A stretch of DNA of 64,000 nt from Armigeres subalbatus (Eukaryota > Arthropoda > Insecta > Diptera > Culicidae). Below are positions 45,625 through 58,960 of the stretch, one piece after another. Each line of letters opens with the position of its first letter. The first letter of the stretch is position 1. Below the pieces are notes generated by a model. That model was given only the letters and a program-made list of their open reading frames with translations, ran no database searches and was not told the origin of the DNA. A program made the position numbers and the translations under genes. Location: positions 1 through 64,000 of the forward strand of contig NW_026942726.1 of the NCBI RefSeq assembly GCF_024139115.2. The letters are read 5' to 3'.

Positions 45625-46528
45625 CCAGGTCTGGTGTCCATAGAGAACTACCGGTCTAATAAGTGTTTTGCAGATACATAGTCAGTTTGGTACGGCGGCG
45701 AACTCTATTAAATCAGAGCGTTTTGCGGGGTCCAAAGTACGTACGATTTACTGTCATGATGCGCCTCCGAATTTCCCTGCTGGTATTGTTGTCGGAGGTC
45801 ACCAATGAGCCAAAATATTCAAATTCTTCATCCACCCAGGTTTTATCGCCACCGATACAAACTCGTGATGGGTGGCTTTCATTGTCCTTTCTTGAGCCTC
45901 TTCCTATCGTATACGTCGTTTTAGGCGCGTTGATGGCTAGTCCAATCCGTTTTGCTTCCCTTTTCAGTCTGTTATAGACTTCCTCCATCTTATCCAGGTT
46001 ACGAGCGATATTATCAATGTCATCGATGAAACTAAATATTTGAACGGACTTCGTGGAAATCGTACCACTCGTGTCAATCCTTACTCTTCATATTACTTCC
46101 TCCAAAGCGATGTTGAATAGCAGGCACGAAAGACCATCAGCTTGCCGTAACCCTCTGCGCGTTTCGAAGGAACTCGAGAGTCAAGAATGCCACTGAAACT
46201 TAAACTATGCATCACTTGACACATTGTTGCTTTGAACAACCGTATCAGTTTATACGTATTCGTGCATTATCTACTATAGCTTATCTCGATCGATTGTATC
46301 ATAAGCGGCTTTGAAGTCGATGAATAGATGATTTATGGGCACGTAGTATTCGCGGCATTTCTGCAATACCTGACATACGGTGAACACCTGGTCCGTGGTA
46401 GAGCGTTCGCCCATGAATCCCGCCCTGTTGTTGCCCACGAGGTCTCTTGCAAAGGTTGATAGTGCGGCGTTCAACAATGTGATTGTGCGGTAGTTTCTGC
46501 AATCCAGCTTATCGCACATTTTGTACAT
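45625..46528 (-). pseudogene. RTE-like LINE fragment (RT region), old
   Basis: On the minus strand it covers the RT from KCDKLDC-like sequence through FIDFKAAYDTIDRD to EEVYNRLKREAKRIGLAINA and the thumb. Several frame breaks are present, and the FADD site is altered. It ends abruptly at an iteron arm. Confidence 0.78.
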
Positions 46529-46529
46529 G

Positions 46530-47590
46530 GCCGTTAGTCCGAAGTCCATTAAACCCATGATTGTTAGGCCGAATGGTCATGAGGTTGAATGCAAAGTGAG
46601 AAATGGGAAATTCGTACTTCTTTCCTACTTCCTACATCCTTTTCCTTACTTTCTTCTTCCTTTTCTTCATTTATCTTTCTTTTCTGGCTCTTTTTTCTTC
46701 ATTCTTCTTCAATCTTTCTTATTCCTACTTCCTGTTGCTCCTTCCTTCTTGCGCCCTTCTTCCTTCCTGCTTTTTCCTTCTATCTTAGTTCTTCCTTTTT
46801 CCTCCTTCTTTTTCCCTTCATCCTAGCCTTTCTTCCCTCTTCCTTCTTCTTTCTTCCTTCTTCTTTCTTCCTTTTCTTTTTTCTTCTTTCTTCTCTTTTC
46901 TAACTTCTTTCTACTCTTATCTAACTTCTTGCTTCTTTCATCTTCTTTCTTTCTTCTTTCTTCATTCTTCTTTCTTACTTCTTCTTTCTTCTTTCTTCTG
47001 TCTTCCATCTTTTTCCTTATTTCTTCTATTTTCTTTCTTCTTTCTTCTTTCTTTATTTTTCTTTCTTCCTTCTTCTTATTTCTTTCTTCTTTCTTTTTTC
47101 TTTTTTCTTCTTTCTTCTTTCTTCTTTCTTCTTTCTTCTTTCTTCTTTCTTCTTTCTTCTCGCTGCTTTCTTCTTTGTTTTTTCTCCTTTCTTCTTTTTT
47201 CTTTTTTCTTTATTTTTTATGTTTCTTCTTCCTTCTTTTTTTTTCTTCTTTTTTTTCTTTCTTTTTCTTCTTTCTTCTCTCTTTTTTTCTCTTTGTTTAA
47301 TTTTCCCCTTCTTTTTCCTTCTTATTTTTGAAAATGATTTTTCACTTAGTCTTGTCTCATTTTTGCTTTTCACACCTAACTTCTCACTTCTTCCTTCCCG
47401 TTTCTCATTAAGCATTTCATACTTTTTTTTTCTTAAGTCTCACCTCTCACTTTTCACTTTCCACTTTTCACTTCCAACAATTCATTGCTCAATTCTCGTT
47501 ACTCACATCTCACCTAATGACCATTCGGCCTAACGAACATCCAGTCAAATGGCATTCCGCCAAATAACCTTCGGGCTTATGACCTAGCTG
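46530..47590. mobile_element. Iteron-armed element around a pyrimidine tract
   Basis: Short arms (GTTAGGCCGAATGGTCAT near 46563 and ATGACCATTCGGCCTAACGA near 47515) are inverted to each other. Between them lies the long TTCTTTC tract. The outer limits are not certain. No coding sequence. Confidence 0.55.
46600..47480 (+). repeat. Polypyrimidine tract, (TTCTTTC)n type, about 880 bp
   Basis: Nearly pure C and T on the plus strand, with runs of TTCTTTC. Frames on both strands (Phe/Ser/Leu or Lys/Glu/Arg) are low-complexity by-products. Confidence 0.9.
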
Positions 47591-47879
47591 CGGGATAGGG
47601 TAGCAGCGACCTCAGTCTTTCAGTCACATCGTTATTGAGGCCGTTGTGTGTAATTTTCAGCAGCGACGGGAACTGCAATATCCGGAATCAGAAGTTAGAA
47701 ATGAGAAGTGAGGAGCATTGCTTTCCATTTCTTGCTTTTCTTATTTATCAATTCTCATTTCTTATTTCTTACTTTTTACTCTCACATTCACTTTTGTTCA
47801 ATCTCTCTTAAGCCTTGTATGCAAAGGTGTTGGATTGTAAAACCAGAAATGGCTAGTTCAGAACTCGTCTACCGGTACG
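47591..47879. other. Unannotated spacer
   Basis: Between two iteron-armed elements. Partly CT-rich. No feature seen. Confidence 0.4.
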
Positions 47880-47935
47880 GGCCTTCCCTGTCGTCCGAAA
47901 GTCATTTGGCCTAACGGGTCATTCGGCCGAATAGG

Positions 47936-48658
47936 CAAGGATGATAACGATCATTCAGTAACTAGTTTATTTGTGGACGCAATAGCGCCCGTGGCAAGTG
48001 TTTTTTTCTATTTTTAAGCGTGATAGATTCTTTTCTGCATTTAAAAAAATCAAAATTTTGAACGTCTGTTGTCTGTGATTTTTTTTTCATCAAATTCTGT
48101 GTCTGGTTATCTAAGGTTGTCACTGGTTTTGTTTTTTGCATTCGATAGTAAAAAAGAATTGAAGTGTCAAATATTTTATTTTTTTGTGAGAATTTCCCCG
48201 CGTGGTGCGTCTGGTTGGCTAGTCACCGGACAGACAAACAGGGCTATTATCATTCAGTAATTTGCGTTCGATCATTTAGTAGTTTATCAATAACACATTC
48301 CAGAAACTGAATTTCAAAATATGTTGTTTAGTGGACTTCTAGTGCGAAGGTTTTCCTACAACTTTGCCTAATGGTTCGTTATTAAAATTCAACTAATAAC
48401 GGAGTTAGAGCGCTAGTTGCAGTAATTTAAACTGAATGATTGGAATTTTGTTATCATTTAGTCTAAGTTACTGAAACTATAGCTATAACTCCGTTACTAG
48501 TGGAATTCAAACAACGAACCATTAGGCAGAGTTGTAGAAAAACTTTCGCACTAGAAGTCCACCATACATCATATTTTAAAATTCAGCTTCTGGAATGTGT
48601 TATTGACAAACTACTAAATGATCGAACGCAAATTACTGAATGATCGTTAACATCCTTG
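47936..48658. mobile_element. Foldback element with 8-bp target duplication, itself interrupted
   Basis: CAAGGATGATAACGATCATT at the left and its near reverse complement at the right bound the element. CGAATAGG flanks it at 47928-47935 and 48659-48666. The arms pair almost throughout once the insertion at 47962-48248 is removed (for example CTAATGGTTCGTT near 48369 with AACGAACCATTAG near 48513). An 8-bp duplication suggests a hAT-type mobiliser. Non-coding. Confidence 0.75.
47962..48248. mobile_element. 287-bp insertion with 12-bp target duplication, class unknown
   Basis: ATCATTCAGTAA stands at 47950-47961 and again at 48249-48260, on either side of a segment that has no mirror in the foldback arms. 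The length and the 12-bp duplication suggest a retroposed sequence. I see no clear tRNA box or poly(A). Confidence 0.6.
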
Positions 48659-48709
48659 CGAATAGGACATTTGGCCGAATTGAGCATTTGACCGAATAGG
48701 TCATAGGTT

Positions 48710-49640
48710 TTCACAATGAGAAGTGAAAAGCGAGTCGTCTCACTTCTCACTACTCTTTTTTCATTTCTCACTGTAAAAACTGAGTAGTGCGAGGTGAAAA
48801 GTGAGACTACTCATTTAGCCCTTCTCTCTTTTTACAGTAAGTGAGAAATGAGAGGTGAGATGTTAGACATCTCACTTCTCACTTCTCTTTTCTCACTTCT
48901 CACTGTGAAAAGTGAGTAGTGTGAAATGAGGAGTGAGACGTCTCACTATTAACTTCGCACTTCTCACTTTTCTCGCTTGGCTCTTCTCACTTCTTTCTTT
49001 AAAAAGTGAGAAATGAGGAGGGAAAAGTAAGACGTCTCACTTTTCACTTCGGACTACTAACTATTCACAGTGAGATGTGAGAAATAAGTAGTGAGAAGTG
49101 AGACGTCCCATTTGCCACCCCTCATTACTTACTTTTCACTGTAGTGTACAAAAGTGAGAAGGTCGAGGTAGATAGTGGGACTTGTAAAGTGACACACTTC
49201 TTGCTGTGAAAAGTAAGCAAGACGTATCACTTCGCACTACTCACTTTTCATACTGAGAAGCGAGAAATGAGCAGTGAGAAGTGAGAGGTCTCACTTCTCA
49301 GTAATTATTTCACACTTCTTACTATGACGAGTGAGTAGTGCGAAGTGAGACGGCTCACTATTCACTTTGCATTTCTCACTGTGAAAAATTAGAAGTGCGA
49401 AGTGAGTAGTAAGACGTCTCATTTCGCACTACTCACGTTTCACAATGAGAATTGAGACGTCTCACTTCGCACTACTCACTTTTTACAGTTAGAATTGCGA
49501 AATGATGACTGAGAAGTGAGACGGCTAACTTCTCACTCCTCATTTCTTACTTATCACTTCTCTCTATAAAAAGTGAAAAAAGCGAAGTGATCATTTCTTA
49601 CTTCTCATTTATCACTTTTCCCAGTGAGAAGTAAGACGTC
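48710..49640. repeat. Large palindrome array (AGTGAGACGTCTCACT type)
   Basis: Many units combine GTGAGACGTCTCAC with CACTTCTCACTGT and its inverse. The smaller array at 12040-12365 has the same words. Frames are short and meaningless. Confidence 0.8.
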
Positions 49641-49994
49641 AAATGACTTAAGAGACTATTATTCTTCCATTTTCTTCCACTATTCACTTTTTATGGAAGT
49701 AAATGGAAGAATAATAGTCTCTTAACCTTGTAGCATTTCCCCTAAGACGCTCTAAAATAATTAATCGTCAAATGACTTTTTTCAGCCAAATGCCTCATTC
49801 GGTCAAATGACCTTTTCGGCCAAATGAACTATTCGGCTAAATGACCTATTCGGTGAAATGATCTCTTCGGCCAAATGATATATTCGGCTAAACGAATTTT
49901 GGCCTAGTAGCCCTCGGCCAAATGGTTTTCGGCCAAGTAGCCCTACCCCACCTGAACATAGTGTGTCCTTCGTACTTGCCAAACGAATCTATAC

Positions 49995-50241
49995 CACAGA
50001 GAAACAGACATCTCACTTAGAACAAAATGCATTCATCGTCACGGAAACATTGTCGCCCAATGCTAAAATTCCGGTGTGTGGCCAAGCGGCAACCAGATGG
50101 CGGTAGTGTGCAAATATCAAACTCAAGCAAAATCGATGAAATCGCCATCGGTGGTCGATTGACCACCTACAAAAAGTTAAATAAACCGTTAAAAAGGTGT
50201 ACGATGAAACATGTGTTGAGTGAGACGTCTGTTTCTCTGTG
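49995..50241. mobile_element. MITE, 247 bp, with 7-8 bp target duplication
   Basis: CACAGAGAAACAGACATCTC and GAGACGTCTGTTTCTCTGTG are the inverted ends. TCTATAC stands at 49988-49994 and 50242-50248. The inner TIR contains the AGTGAGACGTCT word seen in the palindrome arrays. Confidence 0.72.
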
Positions 50242-50261
50242 TCTATACCATTTCGTCGAAT

Positions 50262-50880
50262 AACATTTAGTCGAATGACATTTGATCGAAGGGACATTTA
50301 GTCTAAAATGTTTTTTAATCCACTAGAGACGCAGGACATTTGGTCAAATGACGTTTTAGAATGAAGAATCTTCGTACATTTGGTCGAATGACGTTCCGTC
50401 GAATGGCTATTTGAAAGAAAAGGACTTTAGTCAATAACAATTAAAAAAATAAATGATTTATTGCGGTGTTTCTAAAAGTCACATAATTATTGCTCCAATA
50501 TTGCCCAAAAACTGATGGGTTCATAAAAAGAATAAATAATAAGAAACAGGTTTATGTCCCGAGAATTTTTCCGACTAGATATTGGCTTTGGCTAACCCCT
50601 CTAACCAACTCCGATGAATCTATAACACCTGATCAAAAGAAATTCAGTCACCATTTCACCAGAAATTCAAAAGACCATTTGGGGGGAATTGAATTTCTTC
50701 CAATAATTAACGAACCGATCGAACGGAAGACAATTTTATTCTGAACTAATTATTGTATAAATATTGAGTGAAATAAAGAGTTTCAATGAAAATAATAAGA
50801 AAACCTAAAAGGACTAAACGTCCTTTCGACGTCATTTGACCAAATGTCATTAGACTAGATGTCAATCAACGAAATGTTCC
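50262..50880. mobile_element. Iteron-armed element (TTTAGTCGAATGAC type)
   Basis: Left arm words such as ACATTTGGTCGAATGACG (50262-50420) face right arm words such as CGTCATTTGACCAAATGTCA (50820-50880). The middle is AT-rich without a supported ORF. Confidence 0.6.
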
Positions 50881-51239
50881 AAAGCCGACTACGATGGAGT
50901 AGTAACAATGATATCATTGGTTTTTCACCATCAGTACCTAATATTTAGCTATTTCTGTAGGTTTTCAATTTGTCTATAATCCACCAGGGTCTACAGAAGT
51001 TTCTGCTACCTCTGGTGAAAAATCCTCATTGGCATCCGTATTCGTTTCTTACGCTGTTGATTGAACTTCCTCACGTCCACCTAATTCCTTTTATCAGTTT
51101 ATCCATGCATCTTTTGTATTATTTATTAAAATTTACCCAAAAATCTATTGACGAATTATCCATTCAACTAATTACCTATTACCGACTAAACACTTCGACT
51201 AAATTTCCACTTTATTGAATGTCCGAGCATAAAATAGCT
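50881..51239. other. Unannotated sequence
   Basis: AT-rich, no feature recognised. Confidence 0.45.
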
Positions 51240-51320
51240 TTCAATTAGGAGGCGAGCCAGCCTGGGGCTGCAAGTCTCCTTAATAAAGCTGATAAAAAAA
51301 AAAAAAAAGAAAAATAAAAA
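51240..51320 (+). mobile_element. 3' end of a retroposon with poly(A)-like tail
   Basis: GGCGAGCCAGCCTGGGGCTG and AAGTCTCCTTAATAAAGC followed by an A-rich tail is a wording common at LINE or SINE ends in mosquitoes, from memory. Only the last 80 bp are present. Confidence 0.5.
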
Positions 51321-52194
51321 GCTTTCAATTAACTATAGAAATGTGAATAAAACACTAATTTGAAAAGCAGAAGTTCCAGTTGGATTTTAGAGCCATTGAA
51401 GAAGAGAAAGATTGTTTGGCCAATTGATATTTCAGAATCTTTAGTTTGAATCTAACGCAACACTCAAAAACAGCATGAAAGAACCCAGATTAATCCACCT
51501 AGCTTTTGTGCTTTTCCGTGCCTTTCTCGTGCATTATAAAAATAAGAAAAAACACATAAGAGAGGTCAAAATAGCAATGTATGGGGATGGATTTTACTCA
51601 TATCTATTTGCGGTCATCTGAATGCATTGCAGCAGCTTCTGAACAAAAAATTCAATTCGAAAAAAAAAACAAGGGGGATACCTTGGTTAAAAATAATGTT
51701 TTTGGATCACTCTGGAGCGTAATGGTAAACCAACATTCAATGGGGAACAACTAGACCGCATTTCTCGTCGATTGCAACTTAATGCGAAATCGGATAATGC
51801 TAAATACCGAAAAGGGTGTCTTATATTTTTTTACACGTACACACACATACAGACATCACCTCAATTTGTCGAGCTGAGACGATTGGTTTATACCTATATG
51901 GGTATTCGTGCATTCTATCAAAATTTCGGTTTTGTAGTGATACATTAGCCTTTACGTATACTTTGTATACGAGAAAGCCAAAAATTAACCATATGTCTCG
52001 TTAACCAAACATTTTTGCCTTTCTCGTATACTAAGTATACGGTAAAGGCTATATGATCGCTCCAAAAACAAACTTTTTATAGAAGGCCCGGAGACCCATA
52101 GTGTTATATACCAATCGACTCAGTTCGACGAATTGAGGTGATGTCTGTGTGTGTGTGTGTGTGTGTGTATGTGTGTGTGTGTGTGTGTGCGCAC

Positions 52195-53675
52195 AAAACG
52201 ACGCAAAAAATGTCACTCATTTTTCGGGCACTTATCCTCAACCGATTTGCTCGCAACAAATTGCATTCGACGCAGAATCCTTTCCCATTGTTTCCTATTA
52301 GAAATTGGCCAGGTCGGACTATGGGATCGGAAGTTATGGCCAAAATACAAATTTATACGTAAAAATCGCGTAAAAAATGTCACTCATTTTTCAGGCACTT
52401 ATTCTCAACCGATTTGCTCGCAACAAATTGCATTCGACGCAAGATCCTGTCCCATTGTTTCCTATTAGAAATTGGCCAGGTCGGACTATGGGATCGGAAG
52501 TTATGGCCAAAATACAAATTTATACGTAAAAATCGCGTAAAAAATGTCACTCATTTTTCAGGCACTTATCCTCAACCGATTTGCTCGCAACAAATTGCAT
52601 TCGACGCAGAATCCTTTCCCATTGTTTCCTATTGGAAATTGGCCAGGTCGGACTATGGGATCGGAAGTTATGGTCAAAATACAAATTTATACGTAATTAT
52701 CGCGTAAAAATGACACTCATTTTTCAGGCACTTATTCTCAACCGATTTGCTCGCAACAAATTGCATTCGACGCAAGATCCTGTCCCATTGTTTCCTATTG
52801 AAATTGGCCAGGTCGGACTATGGGATCGGAAGTTATGGCCAAAATACAAATTAATACGTAAAAATCGCGTAAAAATGTCACTCATTTTTCAGGCACTTAT
52901 TCTCAACCGATTTGCTCGCAACAAATTGAATTCAACGCAAGATCCTGTCCCATTGTTTCCTATTAGAAATTGGCCAGGTCGGACTATGGGATCGGAAGTT
53001 ATGGCCAAAATACAAATTCATACGAAAAAATCGCGTAAAAATGTCAATCATTTTTCGGGCACTTATCCTCAACCGATTTGCTCGCAACAAGTTGCATTCA
53101 ACGCAGAATCCGGTCCCATTTTTTCCTATTTGAAATTGGCCAGATCGAACAATGGGATCAAAAGTTATGGCCAAAATACAAATTCATACGAAAAAATCGC
53201 GTAAAAAATGTCACTCATTTTTCGGGCACATATCCTTAACAGATTTGCTCACAACAAGATGCATTTGACGTAGAATCCTGTCCCATTGTTTCCTATTTGA
53301 AATTGGCCAGATCGGACTATGGGATCGAGAGTTATGGCCAAAAAACAAATTCATACGAAAAAATCGCGTAAAAAATGTCACTCATTTTTATGGCATTATT
53401 CTCAACCAATTTGCTCGCAACAAGTTGCATTCGACGCAGAATCCTGTCCCATTGTTTCCTATTTGAAATTGGCCAGATCGGACTATGTGATCAAAAGTTA
53501 TGGCCAAAATACAAATTCATACGAAAAAATCGCGTAAAAAATGTCACTCATTTTTCGGGCACATATCCTTAACCGATTTGCTCACAACAAGTTGCATTCG
53601 ACGCAGTATCCTGTTCCGTTGTTTCCTATTGAAAATTGGCCATATCGGACTATGGGATCGGAAATTATACCATTT
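52195..53675 (+). repeat. 166-bp tandem repeat, about nine units
   Basis: The unit runs from GTCACTCATTTTTCGGGCAC through CAACCGATTTGCTCGCAACA and TTTCCTATTTGAAATTGGCC to ATACGAAAAAATCGCGTAAA. Starts lie about 166 bp apart. Open frames of up to 207 codons arise from the repeat and have no known domain. Confidence 0.88.
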
Positions 53676-53802
53676 TTGCCTTTCTCGTATACTAAGTATA
53701 CAGTAAAGGCTATATGATCGCTCCAAAAACAAACTTTTTATAGAAGGCCCGGAGACCCATAGTGTTATATACCAATCGACTCAGTTCGACGAATTGAGGA
53801 GA

Positions 53803-54612
<810 letters not shown>

Positions 54613-56591
54613 AAACCCAAATTAATCCACCTAGCGGTGACGATGCCTTTCTCGATTAAATCAATATATACTGACGATCGTGAAATTTTCTTTAATCCAT
54701 TTTTGACAGAGAAATTATTTCAAGTATTGTTATTTGTAACACGTATTGATATAATTGTTATGACTAACTGGTCGGGTTGGTATATAACTTCTATAAAAGG
54801 TATTTCGGAGTGAAATGTACACGAACATTTTGAAAATTAAGCCAATAATAACTCTCAAGGCCGACTAGAATATGACGTCAAATACATTTAAGATTATTCA
54901 ACCAACGACACCCCCACATTCCTTCGCCAAGGCCCCGGTGCCATTTTTGAACGATTCCTAAATATAAATAGAAGACTAATAAAACCGCATACAAAATAAA
55001 ATATGGAAATAAGGATGTATAAAACGAAAACTATATTCAAATTTGCCCTTGAAATCACCCAAACTTCATCATAACTCCACACCACACATCATACCACACA
55101 CCATCCAAACCAAACAGCATGTTGAAACATCAATGAAACCCCTCTTTTTCTCCTTCCAATGTATGACACAAAACAAACGCAAACACCACCATGGCCACGA
55201 GCGTACGAACCAGCAGTTAATCGTGTCGTTATCGAGTGCAATTTCTGTTGCCAACGATGAAACTTACAACTGTGTTGGTGCGAATGCTCCGATAAAGTAT
55301 AATGGCAATAAACATCATCGAGTCGGCTCTACACTTAAAAGCGCGTACGTTGTTCGTCGATTAGTTTTCGTGTTCAACACGTTCCACATTGCAAGCTTTG
55401 AAAAGCTTTGCTCATTGCGTTAGCGTTATCGATATTGCCGTAGCGAGGTTTCTAACCCATCGAGCAAACGTAATTTATATTACAGCATGGTAGCTGCTCA
55501 ATGCTCGTAGTCCCGATTATATGGGAAAAAATGGAAAACTGCCTAAACCATTTTCCTTGTCAGCTGCGAACGCATTAATCAATCTTGATGAAATTAAATA
55601 GCATGTAATTAGAAGAGTGGCTCTGCGGAATGCAACTTGTTGCGATAAAATCAGTTAAGTCTAAGTACATGAAAATCGTGTGAGTTTTTGAGGTTGAAAA
55701 AGTGACCATACAGACACACAAACATACACACACATACATACACACACACAGACATCACCTCGATTCATCAAACTGAGTCGAATGGTATAAGAAACTTTAC
55801 TATCAGATGTTCCTGTAAAAAGTTCGTTTTCAGAGTGAGATGATAGCCTTTCGGTACAACTTTGTTGTAAGAGAAAGGCAAAAATCGCGTAAAAAATGTC
55901 ACTCATTTTTCGGGTACTTAAACTCAACCGATTTGCTCGCAACAAGTTGCATTTGACGTAGAACCCTGTCCCGTTGTTTCCTATTGAAAATTGGCCATAT
56001 CGGACTATGGGATCGAAAATTATACCACTTTTTTATGGAAAAATCGCTAAAAAAATGTCACTCATTTTTCAGGCACTTTTCCTCAACCGATTTGCTCGCA
56101 TTAAATTGCATTCGACGCAGAATGTCTCATATTTTCTTATTGAAAATTGGCCAGATCGGGCTATGGGCTTAGATGTTATGGTCAAATTACTATTTATTGT
56201 GAAAAAGAGTTCAAAAAAGTCTAGCTCACTTTTTTAGCACTTAGACTTCATCTATTCCCCAAGCAACACAAGTTCAACACATCTGGTTGCAGTAACCATA
56301 TTGTGACTGAATCCGGTCATATATAAGTTACTGTGATTGATGTGCAATATGTGTGCTTCTCAGGTCGCTCGCAACAGATTGCATTCGACGCAGAATCTTG
56401 TCTCATTGTTCCCTATAGAAACTTGGCCGGATCGAACAATTGGGTCAAAAGTTATGGCGAAAATACTAATTTTAAAACTACAAAATAAAATGCCAATTTT
56501 TGCTCTTATGCTCATCCGATTTGTTTGCAACAAATTGCGTTTGTCGAGATTTTTTTTTATGCATAGGGACACTCTTATTCTAGTATTTCTA

Positions 56592-56827
56592 GTTCCGTTA
56601 GGATACGGCAGGCATGAAGAATGTTTTTATAGAAGTCGATTTGAAAGCGAGCGGAGGGCAATATTTGTGATGGCACATATCACACGACCTTCCTTCTGCC
56701 AAGCTCCCGTATGAAGGGAGAGGGAAGAATATCAGTGTGGAAGCTGATATGTCTCCATTGGCCTCCCCTCGCTTTCAAATCGACTTCTATAAAAACATTC
56801 TTCATGCCTGCCGTATCATAACGGAAC
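56592..56827. mobile_element. TA-flanked MITE, 236 bp
   Basis: GTTCCGTTAGGATACGGCAG and CTGCCGTATCATAACGGAAC begin TIRs of about 65 bp that continue through GAAGTCGATTTGAAAGCGAG. TA flanks it at 56590-56591 and 56828-56829. Confidence 0.8.
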
Positions 56828-57034
56828 TATCAATTCTATACTTTCGCCTCTAATTCTATCATGAACATGTACGTCTAAGTTTGGAAGATGATATTAGAAT
56901 TTCCATATCATCACATATTGGTGTTATTTGAGATTTTTCCAAACCTTTTGAACGAACGAGAAAGGCACCATCACCGCTAGGTGGATTAATCTGGGTTTTT
57001 TCCTAATTAATTAATATTGAGGAAATGATACAAA

Positions 57035-57345
57035 TTTAAAAGACTTCACTATTCCATTTACATCCACTATATTCACTTTGTATCAGGAAAGACGTATTTC
57101 GTTTTCTACTTGAAAACTTCTTCAGTGTTGAAGAAAGCGAATATAGGGTAAGAAAATGAAATAGTAAAGTCTTTTAATTTTTTTCAGATTCGTTCTGCCA
57201 AACGAACATTTTAGCCAAACGATATATTCGGCCAAATGACCTTTTGGGCCAAACTTTTTTTTTCATTTCGAACAAATGACCTGTTCAGCCGTATGTCACA
57301 TTCAACCAGACGTCCTATTCGGCTAGACGACATTCGACCAACTGG
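57035..57345. repeat. Hairpin plus single iteron arm
   Basis: AAAAGACTTCACTATTCCAT and ATGAAATAGTAAAGTCTTTT form a stem across 57035-57180. It is followed by GGCCAAATGACC-type iterons up to about 57345, in the same order as the hairpin and right arm at 49652-49945. Confidence 0.6.
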
Positions 57346-57706
57346 TATTCCTCAGGATATCCTCAGTTATTAGGTTGAGGCAGATGTCCCTCGATACGAT
57401 TTGAGATAAATTGGATGTGCTACACGAAAAATGGGTATGGTTGCTGGACTGCTTAATATGACTTGGCGGTTGTAGGTCAATGCCCAGAAGACCAGTCCCC
57501 AGTTCCCCAGGATGGTAATTCCAAGAATTCCATTTCCCAGAACGATCAATTCTCCAGAATGATATTCCCCAGAATGCACCATTTCCCCGAAAATAAATCC
57601 CCAGAATAACCCAAAAAAAATAGAATGACCCGTTCCCCAGAAAAAGGTATCAGTCTAAGAAACTATGTCTTTCGCTGTTCTTTCTATAAATTAAAAATAT
57701 TAAATA

Positions 57707-58240
57707 CCGTCAACTGGGGGAAGATGATCATTGAGGTGAAGATGATCACTTGATGTGTCAGTCAAAAGTGCCATTTTTTTTTATGAAATGGTAGTCAACA
57801 ATATTCTCCGTTCAAGTAATGTTACCGCTAGGTAGAAATCCGAGTTTTTCGATTATAATCATGAAAATGTATTTTGTGGAAGAAAAGGAGAGATAGTCAT
57901 AAATGACGCTATTTTCGTTTCAAATATTGACTTCGTAGACTTCTTTACGTAGTAAATTCAACATTCATACAAATAACCTAGTGTATTTTGACTACTAGGT
58001 CATAATTATTTTAGTAGAGCTGTCTTGATCAACTTCACCCCAAACCAGATTACTCAAAAAATGAGTGATAATTTAATTTATTTTAATAAATGCGAATGCA
58101 TTTCAGAAAACTAAAGTTGTTGATTATTGCAACGTATAGCAGTACATGTTTTGAAAATATTTGTTTCGATTTAAAATGTAAACACACATTGTTGTTGCAT
58201 GTTTTGTCTTAAAAATGATCATCTTCCCCCCAGTTGACGG
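57707..58240. mobile_element. TA-flanked MITE, 534 bp
   Basis: CCGTCAACTGGGGGAAGATG and CATCTTCCCCCCAGTTGACGG form the ends, flanked by TA at 57705-57706 and 58241-58242. AT-rich inside, no ORF. Confidence 0.75.
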
Positions 58241-58261
58241 TACTTTAAATCTATTCAAAAA

Positions 58262-58960
58262 TACTTATATTGAAGTACGCATTTGCCCGGAATAAGGAAA
58301 AACGACATATGCTGCCTTCTTTTTAAGATGGCATTTGCCCGGAATAACGTAAAATAGCATATATGCTGTTATCTGAAAATGACGCATACACTATTTTCCA
58401 AAAATGGTGTACTCATCGAGTTCATTAAGAGAAAAATGAAAAGCTTTTGGCATAACGACCGTTTGGCACAAAAACAGGTTAATCGTTAGAATATATGATT
58501 TCCATTTTTAGTATGTGTTTACCTGGAATAAGGGGAAAAGTAGATGATTCCTTATTAAAAAGTACGCGATTGCCCGGAATAAGCCAAAAGAGTAATTGAC
58601 CGCTTCTTTAAAAGTACACATTTGCCCGGAATAAAGCAAAAATTATATGCCCCCTTATTGAAAAGTATGCATTAGCCCGGAATAAGGCAAAATAGTAGAT
58701 GACTCCTTCTTTAAAAATATGCATTTACCCGGAATAAGGCAAAAGAGTGGATGATCCCTTTTTCTTAAGTACGCATTTGCCCGGCAAAAGGCAAAAGAGT
58801 AAGAAGAAAGAAAGCAGAAGACTAGATGACCCATTTCTCAAAAGAACGCAAAAGCGAAAGCATATATCATTTCTTTTCTACGCATACGATCGGAATAAGA
58901 CAAATGAGCTGATGATTCCATCTTTTAAAGCACACGATTTCTCCTTATAACGAGAAAGCA
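58262..58960 (+). repeat. Tandem array, unit about 60-65 bp (TTGCCCGGAATAAGGCAAAA)
   Basis: About ten units read GCATTTGCCCGGAATAAGGC, then AAAAGAGTGGATGATCCC, then a T-rich spacer. A diverged inverted array lies at 61830-62440, and a further pair of forward units is at 62762-62870. Confidence 0.75.

Larger units (their letters stand above)
47880..49950. mobile_element. Iteron-armed composite element with nested insertions
   Basis: GTCATTTGGCCTAACGGGTC at the left and TCGGCCAAATGGTTTTCGGC at the right are opposed arms. Inside lie a foldback (47936-48658), a palindrome array (48710-49640), a 25-bp hairpin (about 49652-49727) and the right arm (about 49780-49945). I could not find the outer target duplication, so the outer limits are approximate. 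Confidence 0.5.

Noticed and set aside
46589..47415. Phe/Ser-rich and Lys/Glu-rich frames as proteins
   Set aside because: Low-complexity by-products of the polypyrimidine tract on both strands.
52581..53204. 207-codon frame in the 166-bp repeats as a gene
   Set aside because: It is made of tandem units, several shifted frames are equally open, and units differ by frame-changing indels.
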